This document shows positions 10,706 through 16,953 of a DNA stretch of 42,171 bases, piece by piece. Numbering within the stretch: position 1 is the stretch's first letter; each line of letters begins with the position of its first letter. A program made the translations under genes and the position numbers. Source of the DNA: Sphingomonas faeni (GTDB taxonomy: Bacteria; Pseudomonadota; Alphaproteobacteria; Sphingomonadales; Sphingomonadaceae); contig NZ_JANBVH010000037.1 of NCBI RefSeq assembly GCF_024273235.1, positions 1-42,171 of the forward strand, written 5' to 3'. Under the pieces are notes generated by a model. That model had not been told where the DNA came from, made no database searches, and was given only the letters and a program-made list of their open reading frames with translations.

Positions 10706-11692
10706 ATGCGCGTACGCAAGCTTGGACTGGAGGGCCTCGAGGTCTCCGCACTCGGGCTCGGATGCATGGGCATGTCGGAATTCTACGGAGCGCGTGACGA
10801 AACCGACGCGGTAGCCACCATCCATCGTGCTATCGACCTGGGTGTTATTTTCCTCGATACCGCCGACATGTACGGCCCGTTCACCAATGAAGTCCTGGTC
10901 GGCAAGGCAATTGCTGACCGGCGGGACCGGGTCGTGCTTGCGACCAAGTTCGGGAACGTACGAGGCGAGGGGGGCGAGTTTCTCGGTATCCGCGGGGACG
11001 CCGATTATGTCCGGCAGTCCTGCGATGCGTCGCTAAAGCGCCTCGGCGTCGACCACATCGACCTCTATTACCAACATCGCGTCGACCCCGACACCCCGAT
11101 CGAAGAAACGGTCGGCGCCATGGCTGAGCTCGTGAAGGCGGGCAAGGTACGCTATCTCGGCTTGTCGGAAGCGGGGCCAGAGACGATCCGCCGTGCACAT
11201 GCCGTCCACCCGATCACGGCGCTGCAAACGGAATACTCCCTGTGGAGCCGGGAGCCCGAAGAGGAGATCCTGCCGACGGTGCGTGAGCTGGGCATCGGCT
11301 ATGTCGCCTACAGCCCGCTGGGGCGCGGCTTCCTTACCGGGCAGATCCGCAGCATCGATGATCTGGCCCCTGATGATTACCGTCGCCACGCGCCGCGCTT
11401 CCAGGGGGAGAACTTCCAGAAGAACCTTGATCTCGTGCGCGAGATCGAAGCGATGGCGCAGGAGAAGGGCTGCACGCCGTCACAGCTCGCGCTTGCGTGG
11501 CTGCTTGCCCAGGGAGAGGACGTCGTGCCGATCCCGGGAACAAAGAAACCCGCTCGTCTGGAGGAGAATGTCGGCGCTCTCGACGTGCGGATGACCGACG
11601 AGGACCGCGCCCGCATAGACCGGATCCTGCCGCCGGGCGCCGCTGCGGGGACCCGCTACGCCGCGCCGCAGATGCAGGCGCTCAACCGATGA
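10706..11692 (+). CDS. Aldo/keto reductase
   Basis: A 328-aa NADPH-dependent TIM-barrel oxidoreductase. The catalytic tetrad is readable: Asp51 and Tyr56 (FLDTADMYGP), Lys81 (ATKFG) and His124 (YYQHRVD). The cofactor-binding end has the PIPGTKKPARLEENVGA block. The opening MRVRKLGLEGLEVSALGLGCMGMSEFYG places it with the YajO/AKR13-like group that reduces aldehydes and quinone-like carbonyls. The substrate cannot be told from sequence. AAGGAG precedes the ATG. Its stop overlaps the start of the following dehydrogenase (ATGA), so the two are translationally coupled and probably act in one pathway. Confidence 0.94.
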   Translation: MRVRKLGLEGLEVSALGLGCMGMSEFYGARDETDAVATIHRAIDLGVIFLDTADMYGPFTNEVLVGKAIADRRDRVVLATKFGNVRGEGGEFLGIRGDADYVRQSCDASLKRLGVDHIDLYYQHRVDPDTPIEETVGAMAELVKAGKVRYLGLSEAGPETIRRAHAVHPITALQTEYSLWSREPEEEILPTVRELGIGYVAYSPLGRGFLTGQIRSIDDLAPDDYRRHAPRFQGENFQKNLDLVREIEAMAQEKGCTPSQLALAWLLAQGEDVVPIPGTKKPARLEENVGALDVRMTDEDRARIDRILPPGAAAGTRYAAPQMQALNR

Positions 11693-12534
11693 GCGCCGAT
11701 GCGCTGAAGGGCCAGGTCGCGATCGTCACGGGCGGCGGACGTGGACTCGGCCGCGCCATGGTGCTCGGATTGGCGGCCGGCGGCGTGCGCGTGATCGTGA
11801 CCGCCGCCCGCGAGGCAACGGAAATCGAAAGGGTGGCAGCCGAGGCCGGTAATGGCGCCATCATCCCGATGATCGCCGACGTCAGAAACGAGCAAGACTG
11901 TGCCCACGTCGTCGCCACGGCGCTCGACCGGTTCGGCCGGGTCGATCTGCTCGTCAACAACGCCGGACGCGGCATGAAATATGTCAGCGAACAGTTCCTG
12001 ACGGAGCCGACACGGTTCTGGGAAACCGACCCTGACGTCTGGCGTATGGTGATCGACACCAACGTGACCGGGCCTTTCCTGATGACGCGGGCGGCTGTTC
12101 CCGCGATGATTGCCGCAGGTCGTGGTCGGATCGTCAACATCACGATGAATCACGCGACGATGCGCCGCCGCGGCTTTTCGCCTTACGGACCGTCAAAAGC
12201 GGCGCTGGAGTCCGAGACCATCATCTGGGCGCAGGATCTCGAGGGCACCGGCGTGACCGTCAACGCACTGCTGCCAGGTGGCGCCACGGCAACGGGCATG
12301 ATCCCGGACAGTCTCCCGCAAGAGGCGCGCCAGGGATTGCTAGATCCGCGCGTGATTGTTCCGCCGCTGCTATGGCTTGCCTCCGAGGCGTCATCAGGCG
12401 TGACCGGCCGGCGGCTCGATGCTGCGCGCTGGGATCGAGATAGGCCGGATGCCGAGGCCGCAGCCGCAGCCATGGACGACGCAGGCTGGTCAGGCGCCGG
12501 ATCACGACAACTGCCGAGCTTTTCGGCAAGCTAG
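11689..12534 (+). CDS. Short-chain dehydrogenase/reductase with altered catalytic Ser
   Basis: A 281-aa SDR. Nucleotide-binding TGGGRGLG and the NNAG motif are present, and the YxxxK pair appears as YGPSK. Twelve residues before that Tyr, where related SDRs place the catalytic Ser, the sequence reads Asn (NITMNHATMRRRGFSPYGPSK), so the usual Ser-Tyr-Lys triad may be incomplete. The C-terminus (about the last 45 residues, rich in Ala, Asp and Arg) is longer and less ordered than usual, and the expected G-x-x-[FIY]-D/E end (TGRRLDAARW) is recognisable. I start at the ATG at 11689, which overlaps the aldo/keto reductase stop; the frame remains open upstream but is antisense-like there. Likely an NAD(P)H oxidoreductase partner of the reductase. 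Confidence 0.9.
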   Translation: MSADALKGQVAIVTGGGRGLGRAMVLGLAAGGVRVIVTAAREATEIERVAAEAGNGAIIPMIADVRNEQDCAHVVATALDRFGRVDLLVNNAGRGMKYVSEQFLTEPTRFWETDPDVWRMVIDTNVTGPFLMTRAAVPAMIAAGRGRIVNITMNHATMRRRGFSPYGPSKAALESETIIWAQDLEGTGVTVNALLPGGATATGMIPDSLPQEARQGLLDPRVIVPPLLWLASEASSGVTGRRLDAARWDRDRPDAEAAAAAMDDAGWSGAGSRQLPSFSAS

Positions 12535-12621
12535 CCGATACGAGGATGCGCGATCATCGCCACTTTGATACGATCGATCCCGAGCCCTAAGACCGTATGA
12601 CCGACCCTCAGCATCAGATTG

Positions 12622-12649
12622 ATTTTACATAATCTATGTTATCGAACTT
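12622..12649. other. dif-like XerC/XerD recombination site
   Basis: A 28-base site with two 11-base arms, ATTTTACATAA and TTATCGAACTT, around a six-base centre TCTATG. Established dif sites have a well-conserved arm ATTTAACATAA and a variable arm TTATGCGCACC. The first arm differs from that consensus at one position; the second keeps TTAT and partly the rest. It lies 55 bases from the 3' end of the RES toxin gene. On plasmids such sites resolve multimers or bound exchangeable modules. I found no second site within the window. Confidence 0.6.
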
Positions 12650-12704
12650 CGTTGCCGCCGTAGCTTTTGCGTTAATTGCCCTCTCAACTCGGAGCAGCTC
12701 GCCT

Positions 12705-13229
12705 CTACGGGTCCCACGAGCGCTGATCTCTCGGCAGCATAGCGTCAGGGTCGTGCACCGCAAGCCGATCAGCAGCGGTCAGGTTGGCGCTGAAGATCAC
12801 GAGGCTTGTGCCACCGGGCTGATGGGTTGACGGAAACAGCAGACCCGCAGTACCCGACCGGATCGCCTCATCGCCAAGTTTCCACGACGGTGGCACCTTG
12901 TGCTCAACCCTCGCGATCCAGCGCCAATCGCAGTCCCAATCTGCCCAATGAGGCGTCCAATAATCCGAATCGTAGCCGGCCGACAGGTCGACGACGTCGT
13001 GTAGATCTAGCTCATAGGCGGCAAGGGTTGCCGGGCGTGGCAGGCTGGAGCCTTGCTTGTACTCGGCTAGCGCGGTCTCCGGCTCGGCCGAAAGGTACAG
13101 GGCTTCGACCCCAGGGCGATTGAACCTGCCGCCTGCGCCTGCGGCTCCAGCGCCACTGAGCGGCAGATAGGCCCATTTCGGCGTAAGACAGCGATAGAAA
13201 TGCCTGGAGCCGGTCGCGATGTGGAGCAC
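12705..13229 (-). CDS. RES-domain toxin (ParT type)
   Basis: A 174-aa RES-domain protein, toxin half of a type II toxin-antitoxin pair. The RES fold is recognisable from FYRCLTPKWAYLPLSG, GGRFNRPGVEALYLSAEPETALAEY (conserved Arg35 and Glu51 region) and the later GLLFPSTHQPGGTSLVIF segment that contains the Ser. RES toxins act on NAD+: some degrade it, and ParT of Sphingobium was shown to ADP-ribosylate phosphoribosyl pyrophosphate synthetase. It begins two bases after the antitoxin stop, the usual antitoxin-first order. Which of the two reported activities applies here cannot be read from the sequence. Confidence 0.9.
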   Translation of the reverse strand: MLHIATGSRHFYRCLTPKWAYLPLSGAGAAGAGGRFNRPGVEALYLSAEPETALAEYKQGSSLPRPATLAAYELDLHDVVDLSAGYDSDYWTPHWADWDCDWRWIARVEHKVPPSWKLGDEAIRSGTAGLLFPSTHQPGGTSLVIFSANLTAADRLAVHDPDAMLPRDQRSWDP

Positions 13230-13231
13230 GA

Positions 13232-13630
13232 CTACCCGTTCGCGCCGTCAACCAGTTCGGACAAATGAGTCATGACCGCGTCGCTGTGCCCTGCGGCAAC
13301 AAGCTCGGCAGCCGTTTGGCGCTTGAGCGTTACAATCGGTTCGTTCCTGAACCAGTAGACCGCCTGCTCGATGTCACCTGTCAGCTCGCTTGCAGCCACG
13401 ATCACGCGCACCATGTCCCGTAACCGATCCTGAAGCCGCTCCGACGCGGGATTGGAGAGCGTGTTGCGGTGGACGCCGGCGATCTCCGCTAGCCGGGACA
13501 GTTGGACGCCCAACACATGCGCGACGCGCTTGGGTGAGATATAAGGGGTCTTCGGCTCCTGCAGGCTTGCAACGAAGCCGGAAGCAAGCCGCGTCGCGCG
13601 TTGCTCGTCAACTAGGAAGGCGGTAGCCAT
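13232..13630 (-). CDS. Xre/MbcA/ParS-type antitoxin
   Basis: A 132-aa antitoxin with an N-terminal Xre-like helix-turn-helix (VAHVLGVQLSRLAEIAGVHRNTLSN) and a C-terminal DUF2384 toxin-binding domain (AVYWFRNEPIVTLKRQTAAELVAAGHSDAVMTHLSEL). It neutralises the RES toxin and most likely represses the operon. I start at the ATG at 13630 (GGAG upstream) rather than the longer frame, which would read back through the promoter. A strong promoter and direct TGCACA repeats lie 27-50 bases upstream. The intact pair would favour retention of the plasmid. Confidence 0.9.
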   Translation of the reverse strand: MATAFLVDEQRATRLASGFVASLQEPKTPYISPKRVAHVLGVQLSRLAEIAGVHRNTLSNPASERLQDRLRDMVRVIVAASELTGDIEQAVYWFRNEPIVTLKRQTAAELVAAGHSDAVMTHLSELVDGANG

Positions 13631-13656
13631 AACGCGTCTCCGCTGGATTAATGCAC

Positions 13657-13684
13657 AATATATGCACATGCCCTCGTATGTCAA
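13657..13684 (-). promoter_or_regulatory. Promoter and likely operator of the antitoxin-toxin operon
   Basis: On the minus strand TTGACA (13684-13679), a 16-base spacer and TATATT (13662-13657) form a near-consensus sigma-70 promoter. Two TGCACA (13652-13657 and 13663-13668) repeats, 11 bases apart, overlap the -10 and are a natural site for autorepression by the antitoxin. Confidence 0.75.
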
Positions 13685-13736
13685 CGATCGACGGCTGCGT
13701 GTGCTCGCGGAGACTGCCCGGTCTTAGATGATAAGC

Positions 13737-13771
13737 AGGAGCCGCCGAGCGCGTACGCTCAAGCGGCTCCT
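13737..13771. repeat. Nested perfect hairpin
   Basis: AGGAGCCGC (13737-13745) is the exact complement of GCGGCTCCT (13763-13771), and a second stem GAGCG/CGCTC lies inside. It stands between the toxin-antitoxin promoter and the 3' end of the leftward gene at 13919, for which it could serve as terminator, though no T-run follows. Confidence 0.6.
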
Positions 13772-13918
13772 GGCCTGGCAAGCAATCCCTGCCAGCGGGT
13801 CCCGCACTGGTACTGCTAGCCACGGGCAAACTCAAGTGCGTCACCTCGCCATACGACCGTGATTCAGGATAAGTTAATTGGAAGACTGCGGTTTGTCATT
13901 GCCAGCACGGATACAGCT

Positions 13919-14515
13919 CTACGCCTTGCCTAATGCACGCATCGTATCAGGCAACAGCGTGTACACCGCCTCACGCCGGGCGCCCCGATTGTGGTGATCC
14001 ACGCGCCAGCCCTCATAGTGGCGCCGGACCAGCCCTGCCCGGACCAGCTCCGACACTGCCCGGCTGACATTACACCGGCCGGAGCGGCGCACCCGCTCCA
14101 GCACTATCTGGTCCACTAATCGTGACGCTGCGTCAGGGTCTCCGGGCAGTTGCCCCTGCTCTGCTAGTTCCACCCTCACCTGCTCGGCCAGCGCCACCCG
14201 CTTCGGATCGCGGGCTGCCATCGGAGCGAGCGCGTCGCACAACCAGTCGCGCAGCCGAACGGCCCGCCCCTGCTGGACGACGTAGGGTCCTGCCTTGCCC
14301 CCCTGCCCTGCCGCACGCGCGATCAGATTCAGGACCATGAAGGCGTAGCGCGGCCGGGTCGACACCTGCGCAATGACATCGATGATCGACGGCAGACCCT
14401 CAGCCAGGGGTAGCTGGGAGGGAAGCTGCAGCGGGATTGCCGGGGATGCGGAGAACAAGTCACCCTGGATCATGGGAACAGGAGAAGCACGAAACGCGAA
14501 TCGTGTGAATCCCAT
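13919..14515 (-). CDS. Hypothetical protein with C-terminal winged-helix-like domain
   Basis: A 198-aa protein I cannot name. The middle (PRYAFMVLNLIARAAGQGGKAGPYVVQQGRAVRLRDWLCDAL) is helical and charged. The last ~60 residues (RCNVSRAVSELVRAGLVRRHYEGWRVDHHNRGARREAVYTL) look like a winged-helix DNA-binding domain: recognition helix NVSRAVSELVRAGLV then a beta wing ending EAVYTL. This suggests a plasmid regulator or replication-associated protein. Two starts are possible: ATG at 14515 or Met15 at 14473 (MIQGDLFS); neither has a clear ribosome binding site. It lies alone, leftward, between the TA module and the phosphatase relic. Confidence 0.7.
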   Translation of the reverse strand: MGFTRFAFRASPVPMIQGDLFSASPAIPLQLPSQLPLAEGLPSIIDVIAQVSTRPRYAFMVLNLIARAAGQGGKAGPYVVQQGRAVRLRDWLCDALAPMAARDPKRVALAEQVRVELAEQGQLPGDPDAASRLVDQIVLERVRRSGRCNVSRAVSELVRAGLVRRHYEGWRVDHHNRGARREAVYTLLPDTMRALGKA

Positions 14516-14589
14516 CCGGGCCGGCCGGCGACGTTTCTGTCAGCTGCGACACTTTGCCGCTGGGCAGAGTGTCACCATGGGCACTTCGT

Positions 14590-15105
14590 AGCTAGCTGTT
14601 TCGAGGCGCTCACACCCCCAATCGGCGTTCTCGCAATCAGGTCCCGGCTGCCGTCGCTCCGACCAGCTACGCTTCTATGGGAAGCCGCACCCGCTGCACC
14701 TGGTGCTCGATTTTGAAAACGTCGACCGGAACAATGGCTGCATCCGCGTGGCAAGCCAAGATCAGGTAGCCACTGCCCTCACCTTCGCGTGAACACGAGG
14801 CCGGCTCCCCGGTCATCCACTGCTATCGCGGTGTCGGTCGCTCTGCCGGACTGGCACTAGCAGTCGTCGCGGACCGGATCGGGCCGGGCAGCGAAGACGA
14901 AGCGATGAACCGGCTGCTAACGATCCGTCCAGAGGCGACGCCCAATATCGTAATCGTCAACCATGCGGACGCGGTGCTCGGCCGCGACGATGATCTGCTG
15001 CATGCCGTGGCTGCCTGGGAAGCGAGAACACCGGAAGCCGTTCGGCTGCGTGAGGTCCGCCGTTCGTTCGTCGAGCAGCATCCCGAACTCTATGGCAGGC
15101 GCTGA
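14590..15105 (+). pseudogene. Dual-specificity phosphatase-like gene, frameshifted
   Basis: The signature HCYRGVGRSAGLALAVVA (His-Cys-x5-Arg-Ser, Cys codon at 14821) is the active-site loop of protein tyrosine/dual-specificity phosphatases, and the frame runs on to LYGRR and a stop at 15103-15105. Upstream, matching residues are spread over other frames: VASCFEALTPPIGVLAI (from about 14590), then DQLRFYGKPHPLHLVLDFENVDRNNGCIRVASQDQVATALTFA in a second frame, then REHEAGSPVIHC in the third. At least two indels therefore separate the N-terminal half from the catalytic loop. An internal ATG at 14905 could start a 66-aa product lacking the active site. I regard the gene as inactivated. Confidence 0.7.
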
Positions 15106-15536
15106 CTGTCGTCGGGCACCTCACGGGTGTCTGCGGCGTCCGGCTCCAAGCGCCTCCACGACCATCCAGCTCCCGCGAGCACCTCCTCAATCCACTGCGC
15201 GACCTGCCCCGGCTCGCCGCTGCAATACCAGGTGAGGTCGTCCCCCTCCTCGCGCACCCAAGCCACGGCATGACCGGCCCGCCGAAAGCCGTAGGAGACC
15301 TCCACTCCATCCGGCCCGAACCAACGAGTGTTGGTGAGCGCGCACCAGAGGTCGACGCCGCACGCGCCGTCCGCTCTCACCTGCTCGCCGAGAAGACGGT
15401 CGAGAACGGCCTCGAACGCCTTGTAGGGCCGGTAGGCGCGGCTGCTGGGCTGACCTTGAAAGTCGGTGCGGCTAAAGAACGGAAAGGCTGCCTCCATACG
15501 TTGGTCCGCACTGGCGCGGTCCCAGGACCATATCAC
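15090..15536 (-). CDS. Hypothetical protein downstream of fic
   Basis: A 148-aa protein I do not recognise. It is Trp-rich, has no membrane segment or signal peptide, and contains FPFFSRTDFQGQPSSRAYRPYKAFEAVLDRLL followed by alternating strands (VDLWCALTNTRWFGPDGVEVSYGF). An internal Met (residue 14) is an alternative start. It begins 37 bases after the fic stop in the same direction, so co-transcription is likely, but nothing shows that it is an antitoxin. Its 3' end overlaps the phosphatase relic by 16 bases, tail to tail. Confidence 0.7.
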   Translation of the reverse strand: MIWSWDRASADQRMEAAFPFFSRTDFQGQPSSRAYRPYKAFEAVLDRLLGEQVRADGACGVDLWCALTNTRWFGPDGVEVSYGFRRAGHAVAWVREEGDDLTWYCSGEPGQVAQWIEEVLAGAGWSWRRLEPDAADTREVPDDSQRLP

Positions 15537-15573
15537 CTTACGCCTTGCGCCACACCGCCGATCGCTCGGGCGG

Positions 15574-16800
15574 CTAACGCCGGCTTCCCGCGTCCGGAAA
15601 CAACCCCGGCATCCAGTTCCCCGCCAGCTTGGCTGGAAAGGCGATCTGGAGAGGTGCCCGGGAGCTGTCGGCCGTCAGCACGCCGAGGCTCGTCAGCGCC
15701 GAGGTGACCCGGCGCGCCTGGCGTTCGCCGGTGCCGACGATGCTCTCCACCTCGCCACGCGGGAGCTCGCCTCGGTACAACGCTGCGTCGATCACCTGGA
15801 TGGCCTTGGCCGGCAGCCTTCCCCGATCCGTCTCTTCGGCCGCCCAGCGCCGGATGCGACTGCGCAGCTGCTCGGGCTCGACCAAGCCGGCCATGAAGTC
15901 GACCTGGTCGATACAGGTTTTGAGGAAGAAGGTTGTGAAGCTCGCCAGCTCCTCCTCGCTCAGCGTGCCCCTGCCATCGAGGTCGTTGCGGCGGGCCAGG
16001 TCGCAGGCGGCAAGGTGTCGCTTGTAGGCCTGCACGTTGCGGCCGAGGCCGCGCGCGATCGACCACACGCCGCCCGTGTCGAACGCATCGAGCAGCATGG
16101 CATGCGACATGAGGCGGGCGACCCGACCGTTGCCGTCGAGAAACGGATGGATCCAAGCGAACCGGTGGTGCGCGGCCGCCAGCAATACGATGGCGTCGGT
16201 TGCGCCGCGCTTCTGATACGCCCAGGCGAAGTGCTCGAGGAAGCGCGGCACGGCCCCGGGACTAATCGCAATGTGCTGCCCGACCCGGACATCGCGGGTC
16301 CGCAAGGCACCGGGCTCGACCGGAACGCGCTCGCCGCCGTCGACCGGTTCGATCCAGAGCATCGACTCGGGCAGATGCTCGCAGAAGCGCCGATGGACCT
16401 CACGCAGGCCCTCCACGCTCGTCGCGCGGCCCTCCAGCCCTCCCCCATCAATCCAGCCCTGGACTGCGATGTGCGCGGTCGCTTCCAACTGGAGGTCACG
16501 CTTGGCCGGGTCGGCGCTGAAATCGTTCTTCAGCGCCCGTTCGATGTCGACGGGATGAGTGTCATGCCCCTCGATCAGGTTGCTGTAGTAGCAGTTCATC
16601 GCCCGGACGAGGTCGGCGAGCCCCATCCGCATGGCGGGTGGCAGGCTGCTGCGGAACGCGGCAGATTTGGCGGTCAGTTCGAGCGCGAGATCGACGGCTT
16701 CACGGTATCGTGAACCGCCCTCCCCTATCTTCATGGGCTGCATGGCCCCGATGCCCTCGCCCCGGTCGGCGACCGCCTGGATGTCCGGTTCTTTGGCCAT
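15574..16800 (-). CDS. Fic-domain protein (AMPylator), self-inhibited class
   Basis: A 408-aa cytoplasmic Fic protein that transfers AMP from ATP to protein hydroxyls. The catalytic motif HPFLDGNGR (218-226) is complete. An N-terminal inhibitory helix SNLIEG (73-78) fits the (S/T)xxxE(G/N) pattern and places it in the class with an internal antitoxin-like helix, so no separate antitoxin is needed. The C-terminus (AIQVIDAALYRGELPRGEVESIVGTGERQARRVTSALTSLGVL) is a winged helix, usual in the larger Fic proteins. GAGG precedes the ATG. The 150 bases to the relaxase gene probably carry its promoter, but I cannot pick it with confidence. Confidence 0.93.
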   Translation of the reverse strand: MAKEPDIQAVADRGEGIGAMQPMKIGEGGSRYREAVDLALELTAKSAAFRSSLPPAMRMGLADLVRAMNCYYSNLIEGHDTHPVDIERALKNDFSADPAKRDLQLEATAHIAVQGWIDGGGLEGRATSVEGLREVHRRFCEHLPESMLWIEPVDGGERVPVEPGALRTRDVRVGQHIAISPGAVPRFLEHFAWAYQKRGATDAIVLLAAAHHRFAWIHPFLDGNGRVARLMSHAMLLDAFDTGGVWSIARGLGRNVQAYKRHLAACDLARRNDLDGRGTLSEEELASFTTFFLKTCIDQVDFMAGLVEPEQLRSRIRRWAAEETDRGRLPAKAIQVIDAALYRGELPRGEVESIVGTGERQARRVTSALTSLGVLTADSSRAPLQIAFPAKLAGNWMPGLFPDAGSRR

Positions 16801-16953
16801 GTCCCGCAGCCTCTAGATCACTCTCTTGCCTCGCTAACGTTGTCCTATGCACGTGATACCGGGCCGCTACAATGTCCGGTTTGGAGGCCGGCAAATCAGT
16901 GAACATTGAAAAGAACAAAGCTGGTCCGCCCGCCCATATCGCCTTGCGATCCC

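Noticed and set aside
13608..13844. 78-residue minus-strand open frame
   Set aside because: It covers the toxin-antitoxin promoter and the nested hairpin and runs out of frame into the antitoxin gene.
15466..16713. A 415-residue plus-strand open frame
   Set aside because: Antisense to fic, with no motif or ribosome binding site.
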